From CAMAVK01 sp964362485 (lineage in GTDB: Archaea > Nanobdellota > Nanobdellia > Woesearchaeales > GW2011-AR9), in the NCBI GenBank assembly GCA_964362485.1, contig CAYIEX010000098.1:1-5773 (forward strand): a DNA stretch of 5,773 nt, read 5' to 3'. Below are positions 1-5,750 of this stretch, in pieces. Position numbers and translations under genes: made by a program. The notes beneath the pieces are model-generated. The model was not told the DNA's origin. It saw only the letters and a list, made by a program, of their open reading frames with translations, and did no database searches. Numbering within the stretch: the stretch's first letter is position 1; each line of letters opens with the position of its first letter.

Positions 1-74
1 TTATTGCCTAGTAATGAAAAATATTCGGTTGTTTTTCTTTTATCTATCTCTTTCTTGCAGGTGTCATCATCTCT

Positions 75-1001
75 TTGCACTATGTTTCACGCGGTAAATT
101 CAGAGATGATGGTCTGCCCCATTATTTCATCGTATTGTTTCTAATTAGTGCCTTTATCGTTCTTAACATTCAGATTATACTGGGCTACACGATACAAAAT
201 GATCATTGGAATTCGCGCATAATCATACCATTTTTAATCCTCACTCTGTTCTACCTTGGCACAAAATTAATCCCTCACATTCCTCATAAAATATCTTCTT
301 TTTTTCGCATCTCATCCTCAATTACTTATTTCTTCGTTAGTATTCTTATCATTATTCCTATTGTATTACACACCCAAGAGGCAATTGCCCAAAAGGATAA
401 TTACTCTTTTAGTGCAAATGAGTACGAACTCATCACCTACTTTAAAGAAAATACTTACCCCAATCAAGTTGTTCTCTCCTCAAATCTCACTTGGAATTTG
501 TGGATTCCAGCCTATACGGGCAATAATATCTATTTTCCCTATGGTGCAGCCACTCTTGCACCCAACAAAGAAGTTGAGCAGCGTTTCATCACAACGTACA
601 AGCTCATGCAGTACAGCACTAATTCCATAGCAACCCAGCTGCGCGCAAATAGCATTTATACCCGCCTATCTGATACCACCACCGCTCGTGATGCCTCATT
701 TGAAACTTTTCTACGCGGATACATCTTTGTTGATTCTATCTATCCTGTGACCCATGATGGAATTTTTAAGAAGCGAACATACGACAGCGTAGCAGTAGAG
801 TCGCTCATTGAAAAGTACAATCAAACTGTACTTGAACAAGACCATTTAGTTGCCTATCAAATAGATTATATTCTTTTAGTAGGAGAAGATAAAAGTAAAA
901 TTACAACCATCACGAGCGCAATTACCCTTGCTGGGGCGCAGAGCAGTCCAGTGTTTGAAAACGACCAATTCTTACTTCTCAAGATTACAAAATCATCATA
1001 A
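75..1001 (+). CDS. C-terminal part of a multi-spanning membrane protein, GT-C glycosyltransferase-like (5' incomplete)
   Basis: From TTG75 this reads as 308 residues. Three hydrophobic segments (about residues 15-37, 48-65 and 82-100) are followed by a soluble domain of about 200 residues, probably outside the cell. That layout, the loop GYTIQNDHWNSRIIIPF (37-53) and the later pieces PAYTGNNIYFPYGA (145-158) and IDYILLVG (263-270) resemble the C-terminal halves of GT-C-like membrane glycosyltransferases or related uncharacterised membrane proteins. Those proteins are usually far longer, with about ten or more membrane spans, so the N-terminal part is missing. TTG75 is the only usual start codon in this frame near the 5' end. 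AGGTG at 59-63 could serve as a ribosome site but lies 11 nt away. The same frame is open back to position 18, after a TGA at 15-17, and codes another hydrophobic stretch, so the gene probably continues upstream across a frameshift. The gene converges on the Nudix-like gene. The exact family and any catalytic role are unproven because the catalytic N-terminus is not visible. Confidence 0.72.
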   Translation: MHYVSRGKFRDDGLPHYFIVLFLISAFIVLNIQIILGYTIQNDHWNSRIIIPFLILTLFYLGTKLIPHIPHKISSFFRISSSITYFFVSILIIIPIVLHTQEAIAQKDNYSFSANEYELITYFKENTYPNQVVLSSNLTWNLWIPAYTGNNIYFPYGAATLAPNKEVEQRFITTYKLMQYSTNSIATQLRANSIYTRLSDTTTARDASFETFLRGYIFVDSIYPVTHDGIFKKRTYDSVAVESLIEKYNQTVLEQDHLVAYQIDYILLVGEDKSKITTITSAITLAGAQSSPVFENDQFLLLKITKSS

Positions 1002-1094
1002 CCCGTTATCGTAAGAACTGCATCAGTCATAAAGGCATCTTTGGAAAAATGGGGAAGATAATATTAGAAAAACAAGATGCAAAATTTCAACAAG

Positions 1095-1126
1095 AAAAAG
1101 AAAAAAAATCACTCCACTCCAAAAAA
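1095..1126 (-). terminator. U-tract terminator after the Nudix-like gene
   Basis: Read on the minus strand, the stop codon at 1129-1127 is followed directly by six T (1126-1121), then by T8 (1108-1101) and T5 (1099-1095). I see no stable hairpin. Archaeal RNA polymerase terminates at U-tracts without a hairpin, so this arrangement fits an intrinsic archaeal terminator. The plus-strand gene that ends at 1001 has no comparable T-run after it. Confidence 0.5.
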
Positions 1127-1963
1127 CTAAACCAGTTCGGCTCTTCCTTCTCTTACCACAGCGTATTGGATTGGAGCCCCTTGTCGATCCAACCGTTCCA
1201 AAGTAATTTCTCTGTGTTCTCGCGGCATTGCTCGCAAGAATACACCCACAGCATCTGCAATAAGGCTCTCTTGCGGGTCGTTAATTTCTGGTTTATAATG
1301 ATCGAGGATGAATTGTACTAAATCGTCTTGATGCACTGCGTGCACTCGTTGAATAAATTTGGAATTCGCCTTTGCTTTTAATTCTTCAAAGGACTGTTCA
1401 ATCTGGCACTTCCATGTAAACTGGGAACTCACAAAATCAGCAGCACCATGGATCCCTGTAGGTATGACAACCGGATTATCCAGATTTAATTCTCGCTTCA
1501 ATTTTTCTTTAATTTGTTCTTCTAAATCCAATTTTCCTTCAACAATGACTCCCATTCCCGCTGCCGATGAATCAAGGCGTTGTGATGCAAGAAGGCCTGG
1601 TGCGCGTTCTTGTACAAGGTAGAAACCATCGGCCGTGAGAACCGCACAACCAACCGCAGCGGTAAAATGGCTTTGCAACATTTTGTTAAAGTCCGATTTG
1701 CCCATCGCCACTGCAAGAAATTTGGCATACTCGGTTCTACCATACTGTATGCCATTAGTAGTATCTTCCAGCCATCCGATTGTTCCACTAGTCCATCCCT
1801 TGGAAGCAGGGCCTTGCGGAGCATCCCATATTTGTTGTACTCGTTCCAATTCGCTTAGAGTAAATAATGGAGTAATATCCTTCTCAGGATTATACTTCAC
1901 TTTCTGTAAAAGATCAACTGGATCCTCGGTATGGTTAAGTAAGTATAATGGTTCAAGATTCAT
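1127..1963 (-). CDS. Nudix-like domain protein with degenerate catalytic box
   Basis: This gene encodes 278 residues. The middle resembles a Nudix fold: the strand VGCAVLTADGFYLVQER (104-120), a glycine-containing turn DSSAAGMG (131-138), an acidic helix LDLEEQIKEKLKRELNLD (145-162), then a strand ending in an E/K-rich helix. Aligning EKLKRELNL (153-161) with the Nudix consensus REUxEExGU leaves only one of the three usual metal-binding glutamates (E158). The other two positions are K and R, and the conserved glycine is N. Hydrolase activity is therefore doubtful, and the protein may bind a nucleotide or another ligand instead. Residues 1-95 form an N-terminal domain I do not recognise, and the C-terminus (from about 225) also matches nothing I know. 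The ATG is supported by GAGGAG three nt upstream. The gene is divergent from the sugar cluster and convergent with the membrane protein gene, so it is transcribed alone. Assignment to the Nudix superfamily is probable; function is unknown. Confidence 0.85.
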   Translation of the reverse strand: MNLEPLYLLNHTEDPVDLLQKVKYNPEKDITPLFTLSELERVQQIWDAPQGPASKGWTSGTIGWLEDTTNGIQYGRTEYAKFLAVAMGKSDFNKMLQSHFTAAVGCAVLTADGFYLVQERAPGLLASQRLDSSAAGMGVIVEGKLDLEEQIKEKLKRELNLDNPVVIPTGIHGAADFVSSQFTWKCQIEQSFEELKAKANSKFIQRVHAVHQDDLVQFILDHYKPEINDPQESLIADAVGVFLRAMPREHREITLERLDRQGAPIQYAVVREGRAELV

Positions 1964-1966
1964 TTT

Positions 1967-1972
1967 CTCCTC
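1967..1972 (-). promoter_or_regulatory. Shine-Dalgarno site GAGGAG
   Basis: On the minus strand GAGGAG precedes ATG1963 with a spacer of AAA. It is the strongest ribosome-binding site in the window and fixes the start of the Nudix-like gene. It also implies that this mRNA has a leader, unlike the divergent nucleotidyltransferase gene. Confidence 0.7.
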
Positions 1973-1996
1973 GGTTCATGTAAATAAATGTGGCTC

Positions 1997-2007
1997 ATTT
2001 TATTTAA
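1997..2007 (-). promoter_or_regulatory. Possible TATA box for the Nudix-like gene
   Basis: The minus strand reads TTAAATAAAAT here, about 39 nt before ATG1963. An archaeal start site about 25 nt downstream would give a short leader of roughly 10-15 nt that just includes the GAGGAG site. The fit is only geometric. This AT-rich region has other candidates, for example TTTAAAAAG-like sequence near 2083-2093. Confidence 0.25.
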
Positions 2008-2215
2008 CAAGGGATAATCTCCCGTTATTCCTAAAACTAAGAGTTAATCTATATTGAGCCTAGATTTGTATTACTTTTTAAAGCTTTTTAAATTATTATT
2101 CCTCAGTGGTGGCATTCCCAAGATTGGTAAAAATGTGGTGATAAAGATGAGGATACGAAGTAGCTTATTTAAACCACGTATAAGAGTGCGTTTAATTGGT
2201 CTGAGCATCACAATC

Positions 2216-2225
2216 TATATAAATA
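2216..2225 (+). promoter_or_regulatory. Archaeal TATA box, leaderless promoter of the sugar cluster
   Basis: TATATAAATA closely matches the archaeal TATA consensus and is preceded by CACAATC, which may act as a BRE. Its centre lies about 25 nt before ATG2245, so transcription should start at or within a few nt of the A of the start codon. No Shine-Dalgarno sequence lies between the box and the ATG, which also points to a leaderless mRNA. This promoter probably drives the nucleotidyltransferase and the same-strand genes after it. Confidence 0.75.
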
Positions 2226-2244
2226 GAAGGCGGGTTGAGAAAAC

Positions 2245-3171
2245 ATGGTGGTTTCTGAGCAAAAAAACAACCAAAAGAACCTCTTTGAGATTAGTTCTCC
2301 TAGTAGTAATCCTCAATCTCCTAATTCACATAATCCTATTAATTCCGCAAATCAAAAATTAAAAGGAGTAATTCTCGCCGGTGGCAAGGGTCTGCGTCTC
2401 TATCCGCTTACTAAAGTAACAAATAAACATCTTCTCCCTGTTGGTCGTGAGCCCATGATTTGTAATCCCATTCGCAAATTGATTGAAGCGGGAATCCACG
2501 ACATTCTTATCATCACCAGTACTGAACAGATGGGGAGTATCGTTAATCTCTTAGGATCAGGTTCAGAATTTGGCTGCCATTTTACCTATAAAGTTCAAGA
2601 GAAAGCTGAAGGCATTGCCCATGCCCTCTCTCTGGCTGAAGATTTCGCAGGAAATCATAAAATTGTAGTAATCCTTGGGGATAACATTACCACTGGATCT
2701 CTCAAAGAGCATGTCGAAAAATTCAGACGACAAGAAAAAGGAGCGCAAGTTCTTCTCAAAAAAGTTGAAGATCCCCAACGCTATGGCGTTGCCGCAATAG
2801 ATGAACATCAAGTCATCGAAATTGAAGAAAAACCCCATAAACCAAAATCCAACTACGCAGTTATTGGGTATTATATGTATGATCCATCCGTTTTCGAGAT
2901 TATCCGTAATCTTTCACCTTCAGCGCGGGGGGAGTATGAGATCACCGATGTAAACAACGAGTTCATTAAACGCGAACAGCTAACCTACAATTTTCTCGAT
3001 GGCGAATGGACGGACGCAGGAACATTTGAGTCGCTCCACCATGCCAGTCGGCTCTTACTCCAATCCGAAGGTCAAAAAACGCCTTCTGCCCTGGTTTCAT
3101 CCGAACAACTCAAAGACATGATTAATTCCTTTGAAGAAAAGATCAATGAATTAAAAAAACATCTTAATTAA
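2245..3171 (+). CDS. RmlA-like sugar-1-phosphate nucleotidyltransferase (probable glucose-1-phosphate thymidylyltransferase)
   Basis: The enzyme joins a sugar-1-phosphate, most likely glucose-1-phosphate, to an NTP (dTTP in RmlA) to make the NDP-sugar that starts deoxysugar synthesis in the cytoplasm. Visible motifs are the nucleotide-binding LAGGKGLRLYPLT (44-56), NKHLLPV (60-66), GSEFGCHFTYKVQ (106-118), the metal-binding GDN (145-147), EEKP (194-197), GEYEITD (229-235) and WTDAGT with D257 (255-260). The core of about 235 residues matches the short form of the RmlA family. Two extras flank it: about 38 residues rich in Ser, Asn, Pro and Gln at the N-terminus, and an E/K-rich tail (285-308) that could form a coiled coil. 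The family normally begins at the K-G-V-I-L-A-G-G segment, but no ATG, GTG or TTG lies in frame near it. The TATA spacing supports ATG2245, with GTG2248 as a neighbour. The GT2 gene follows after 13 nt. The nucleotide and sugar specificity cannot be read from sequence alone. Confidence 0.93.
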   Translation: MVVSEQKNNQKNLFEISSPSSNPQSPNSHNPINSANQKLKGVILAGGKGLRLYPLTKVTNKHLLPVGREPMICNPIRKLIEAGIHDILIITSTEQMGSIVNLLGSGSEFGCHFTYKVQEKAEGIAHALSLAEDFAGNHKIVVILGDNITTGSLKEHVEKFRRQEKGAQVLLKKVEDPQRYGVAAIDEHQVIEIEEKPHKPKSNYAVIGYYMYDPSVFEIIRNLSPSARGEYEITDVNNEFIKREQLTYNFLDGEWTDAGTFESLHHASRLLLQSEGQKTPSALVSSEQLKDMINSFEEKINELKKHLN

Positions 3172-3184
3172 ATCAATAGCCCAC

Positions 3185-4183
3185 ATGGTAAAAAAAGCAA
3201 ATCACAAAAATCCCCAATTTTCTGTTGTCGTACCTGTTTATAATAGTCAGGATTCCCTTCTGCTTCTTCACCAAAGACTAGAAAAAACATTCGCCTCACT
3301 TCATGCCACCTGGGAATTAATTCTTACAAATGATTGCAGCAAAGACAAAAGTTGGCACATTATGCAAGAGCTAGCCTCCAAGGATAAAAGAGTTATTGCA
3401 ATCAATTTGTTAAACAACTTTGGTCAACATAATGCCATTATGTGTGGGCTACATCATGCCCAAGGTCAGTACGTTGTGACAATGGACGATGATCTGCAAC
3501 ATCCTCCTGAGGAAATCATAAAGTTATACCATACAATCAAAACGGGGGATTACCGTGTGGTCTATGGCCAATATCAGCAGAAAAATCATGGCTGGTTTCG
3601 CGACCTATGCTCCAAAGCAGTTAACAAAGTCCTCTCCAAAGTTACCGGAAGCGGTTACAATGTTACCTCATTTCGCATACTCCACAAAGATGTTGTAACA
3701 CAAATTCTCCAGTCTACCCAATACTATGTCATGGTTGACGTTTTAATTAAAGATAGTGTTCATAGTACGTATGTGGGCCACTGCGTTGTTGAGCATCATC
3801 ATCGAACTATCGGAAAATCAAACTACTCATTCAAGAAATTATTTTGGTACGCCCTTAACATGATCTTTAATTATACCACCTGGCCACTGCGCCTAGCGAG
3901 TATCTTAGGGCTTGTTTTTTCCCTTCTAAGCTTCATTAGTGGTTTTTTTTACTTTATTTATTACTTGTTTGTTGGTGTTGGTGTCAGTGGATGGACTTCA
4001 CTAATATTATCAGTTACCTTCTTCTCCGGTCTCATTTTATTTGTCCTAGGAATAATGGGAGAATATTTGGGAAGAGTCTTCCTCAATGTCAGTAATAAAC
4101 CACAATTTGTAATTAAAGAAATAGTAACGAAAAGTGAAAGGATACGGAATCGCTCGCATTTGGATAAAAAAATATTATCTTGA
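3185..4183 (+). CDS. Polyprenyl-phosphate glycosyltransferase, GT2 family (ArnC/GtrB/Dpm1-like)
   Basis: This 332-residue enzyme should transfer a sugar from a nucleotide donor to a polyprenyl (in archaea, dolichyl) phosphate on the inner face of the membrane. The N-terminal GT-A domain begins with FSVVVPVYNSQDS (12-24), continues with NDCSKDKSW (49-57) and has the metal-binding DDDLQHPPEE (101-110). The segment RTIGKSNYSFKKL (207-219) is the usual link between the catalytic domain and the membrane part in ArnC/GtrB proteins. Two membrane segments follow (about 236-264 and 271-291), then GEYLGR (292-297), also typical of this group. Length and layout are normal. No Shine-Dalgarno site is visible in the 13-nt gap before ATG3185. 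The AT-rich stretch at 3148-3159 is about 30 nt upstream and might be an internal leaderless promoter, but this is weak. Whether the sugar is a plain hexose or the modified deoxysugar made by the neighbours is unknown. Confidence 0.92.
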   Translation: MVKKANHKNPQFSVVVPVYNSQDSLLLLHQRLEKTFASLHATWELILTNDCSKDKSWHIMQELASKDKRVIAINLLNNFGQHNAIMCGLHHAQGQYVVTMDDDLQHPPEEIIKLYHTIKTGDYRVVYGQYQQKNHGWFRDLCSKAVNKVLSKVTGSGYNVTSFRILHKDVVTQILQSTQYYVMVDVLIKDSVHSTYVGHCVVEHHHRTIGKSNYSFKKLFWYALNMIFNYTTWPLRLASILGLVFSLLSFISGFFYFIYYLFVGVGVSGWTSLILSVTFFSGLILFVLGIMGEYLGRVFLNVSNKPQFVIKEIVTKSERIRNRSHLDKKILS

Positions 4184-4205
4184 GAGGACTTTGGATAAAA
4201 AAATA
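4159..4205 (+). repeat. Two direct copies of a 16-nt sequence, 31 nt apart
   Basis: TTTGGATAAAAAAATA occurs at 4159-4174 and again, identical, at 4190-4205. The first copy encodes the last residues of the GT2 protein, and the second lies just after its stop codon in another frame. The remaining 15 nt of each 31-nt unit differ. It could be the trace of a small tandem duplication at the gene end. The second copy is also TATA-like and lies about 55 nt before the next start codon. Confidence 0.6.
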
Positions 4206-4243
4206 CGAACATCAAAATCCAACCCCATACAGAAATTTGAAAC

Positions 4244-4248
4244 GGTGA
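4244..4248 (+). promoter_or_regulatory. Shine-Dalgarno site GGTGA
   Basis: GGTGA pairs with the archaeal anti-Shine-Dalgarno sequence (TCACC in DNA letters) and lies 6 nt before ATG4255. It fixes the start of the 2,3-dehydratase and shows that this internal gene, unlike the first gene of the cluster, uses a leadered initiation mode. Confidence 0.65.
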
Positions 4249-4254
4249 CCCACT

Positions 4255-5013
4255 ATGAAAACAATACTCCAACCATATTCGGAATTCAAAGAGCAAATTG
4301 TCGGTATAAAAGATCTTTCCCCCATAGAAGAGATCCAACTAGAACAACTCTGGGAGTGCCTCTATGCACAAAATCAATTTCCCCATGCTAAAACCATTGA
4401 ATCAATTCTCCATTGGCTTGATGAAAAAAGAAAAGCCTATAATTTTAAAACGCATGTAATTGGAATCAATGAACTTGACAAGTGGAATGTTGATCCTGCC
4501 ACAGGAATAATTTCCCACGAAACTGGAAAATTCTTTCGTATTATCGGAGTAAAAATTGATGGTGCCAAAGGTCGTGAGGTTCTCAGCTGGACCCAGCCCA
4601 TGGTTCACCAGCAGGAATGCGGCATATTGGGTATAATTTGTAAAAAATTTAATGGTATCCGCCATTACCTTCTCTATGCCAAATACGAACCAGGCAATAC
4701 CGATGTTCTTCAACTCTCACCCACCCTTCAAGCGACAGCTAGTAACCTTAGTCGTGCTCATGGTGGAAAGAAACCGCTTTTTGCCGAATACTTTGAAGAA
4801 GGCAGTCCATGTCGTGTTTTAACGAGTGTTGTAGGTGTTGAAGATGGAGGTAGGTTTTATATGAAAACAAACCGCAATATACTCATTGAAATTGATGATG
4901 ATCTTGTAATTCCTGACGATTTTATTTGGGTAACACTACCTCAATTCAAAGAGCTGCTGAAAAAAGATAATATCGTTAACTCCCTTGCTCGTGGTGTCAT
5001 GGGGAGTTGGTAG
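4255..5013 (+). CDS. NDP-hexose 2,3-dehydratase family protein, single-module (half-length) form
   Basis: Family members (EvaA, TylX3) act on NDP-4-keto-6-deoxyglucose and remove the C2 hydroxyl, giving the 3,4-diketo-2,6-dideoxy intermediate of 2,6-dideoxysugars. The 252 residues carry the family signatures in order: HETGKFFRIIGVK (88-100), REVLSWTQPMVHQQECGILG (107-126), YAKYEPGN (141-148), QLSPTLQATASN (153-164), HGGKKP (169-174), KTNRNILIEI (204-213), FIWVTLPQFKELL (223-235) and DNIVNSLARGVM (238-249). The leading 80 residues have the usual helical region with W54 and W77. Characterised enzymes have about 450-490 residues made of two homologous modules. This protein has one complete module and a clean start and stop, so it may work as a homodimer. 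GGTGA 6 nt upstream supports ATG4255. The methyltransferase gene starts 7 nt later. The partner ketoreductase or aminotransferase that normally handles the unstable diketo product is not in the window. Family is certain to my eye; exact substrate is inferred. Confidence 0.93.
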   Translation: MKTILQPYSEFKEQIVGIKDLSPIEEIQLEQLWECLYAQNQFPHAKTIESILHWLDEKRKAYNFKTHVIGINELDKWNVDPATGIISHETGKFFRIIGVKIDGAKGREVLSWTQPMVHQQECGILGIICKKFNGIRHYLLYAKYEPGNTDVLQLSPTLQATASNLSRAHGGKKPLFAEYFEEGSPCRVLTSVVGVEDGGRFYMKTNRNILIEIDDDLVIPDDFIWVTLPQFKELLKKDNIVNSLARGVMGSW

Positions 5014-5015
5014 GT
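5012..5015 (+). promoter_or_regulatory. Shine-Dalgarno-like AGGT deciding the methyltransferase start
   Basis: AGGT overlaps the stop codon of the dehydratase gene and lies 5 nt before GTG5021. It favours GTG5021 over the longer TTG4985 start, which would overlap the dehydratase by 29 nt and add 12 residues with no family match. Confidence 0.45.
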
Positions 5016-5020
5016 CTCTT

Positions 5021-5725
5021 GTGGAACGTGTTAACTTTGATCAATTCGCAGAAGAGTATGATCAGATTCACAATCAATCTATTACCCTTGCAGGCGAGGA
5101 AAGTGCTTTTTTTACAGAACTTAAAATAAGACTACTCGCAGACTATTTTCGAAATAACACGCCTCGGCATGTTCTCGACTATGGTTGTGGTACAGGTCGT
5201 GCTGCAACATTTCTTCATCGATATTTCCCCAATATTAAATACACTGGTTGCGATCTTTCTGAGCAAAGTATTCATCAAGCCCAACTGCAAAATTCTCATG
5301 ACTCATTTTTTATTGTCGGAAAAGAGCCCCTTACTCTCCTTACTCAAAGATATGATCTTATTATCGCAGCCGTCGTTTTCCATCACATTCCCCTAACTGA
5401 ACGCCACGCCACGTTGGAAAACCTTCATGCCTCATTAAGCGAAGGTGGATATCTCGTTCTCTTTGAACATAATCCTCACAATCCTCTAACGCGCAAAGTT
5501 GTCCGCGATTGTCCATTTGATAAGGACGCAGTGCTTCTTACACCTCGGCATGCTAAAACACTCCTGCAAAACGCCGGATTTACCATCGAACAACTACAAT
5601 ATTACTTTTTTTATCCAAAGTTCCTATCTTTTATGCGTCCAACAGAGAAAATTCTCCGTAAAATTCCCCTCGGGGCTCAATACATGCTTGTCGCAAAAAA
5701 AGAACAAAGTAATAAAAATAAATAA
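5021..5725 (+). CDS. Class I SAM-dependent methyltransferase, probably acting on a sugar or glycan
   Basis: From GTG5021 the protein has 234 residues. It shows the Rossmann-fold SAM pocket: motif I VLDYGCGTGR (51-60), the acidic residue D78 after strand 2 (TGCDLS) that would hold the ribose, YDLIIAAVVFHHIP (111-124) as motif II/post-II, and SEGGYLVLFEHNPHNPLTR (140-158) as motif III. The last motif, with CPFDKDAVLLT (164-174) and NAGF (184-187) further on, recalls a group of methyltransferases common in surface-polysaccharide clusters, with substrates mostly undetermined. No membrane segment is visible, so it is probably cytoplasmic. It follows the 2,3-dehydratase by 7 nt and is very likely co-transcribed, suggesting O-, N- or C-methylation of the same deoxysugar or of the lipid-linked glycan. 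The GTG start is chosen because AGGT lies just upstream and overlap is avoided. Methyltransferase identity is secure; the substrate is inferred from context. Confidence 0.9.
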   Translation: MERVNFDQFAEEYDQIHNQSITLAGEESAFFTELKIRLLADYFRNNTPRHVLDYGCGTGRAATFLHRYFPNIKYTGCDLSEQSIHQAQLQNSHDSFFIVGKEPLTLLTQRYDLIIAAVVFHHIPLTERHATLENLHASLSEGGYLVLFEHNPHNPLTRKVVRDCPFDKDAVLLTPRHAKTLLQNAGFTIEQLQYYFFYPKFLSFMRPTEKILRKIPLGAQYMLVAKKEQSNKNK

Positions 5726-5750
5726 TGATAATCTCTTCAGATAACGACCC

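Larger units (their letters stand above)
1964..2244. other. Divergent intergenic region
   Basis: The 281 bp between the Nudix-like gene and the nucleotidyltransferase hold the promoters for both directions. An open frame crosses into the next gene from 2054, but its predicted protein is rich in basic and hydrophobic residues without any family pattern, and it overlaps the promoter and the N-terminus of the real gene. I see no tRNA, CRISPR repeat or clear structured RNA. An AT-rich block at 2074-2100 contains the small palindrome AAAGCTTT and TATA-like sequence on both strands. Confidence 0.5.

Noticed and set aside
1049..2057. Plus-strand open frames opposite the Nudix-like gene (1049-1321, 1359-1622, 1610-1858, 1635-2057)
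   Set aside because: They are antisense shadows of a gene that has protein-family features, a strong ribosome site and a terminator on the other strand.
2074..2100. AT-rich block with AAAGCTTT palindrome as an operator
   Set aside because: An 8-nt palindrome in such AT-rich sequence is expected by chance, and no longer symmetric site surrounds it.
2054..2362. Open frame of 102 codons before and overlapping the nucleotidyltransferase gene
   Set aside because: It contains the TATA box and overlaps the N-terminus of a well-supported gene; the basic and hydrophobic composition shows no family pattern and no ribosome site precedes it.
3329..3355. N-D instead of D-D at the second GT2 motif (residues 49-50)
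   Set aside because: Asn at this first position is frequent in functional GT2 enzymes, so it is not evidence of inactivity.
4134..4391. Alternative-frame open frame across the GT2-dehydratase junction
   Set aside because: It overlaps both genes, and the part inside the dehydratase is a frame shadow. Only the short repeat-derived match to the GT2 C-terminus is worth noting.
4985..5020. TTG4985 as methyltransferase start
   Set aside because: It overlaps the dehydratase by 29 nt and adds residues without family match, while GTG5021 has AGGT 5 nt upstream.
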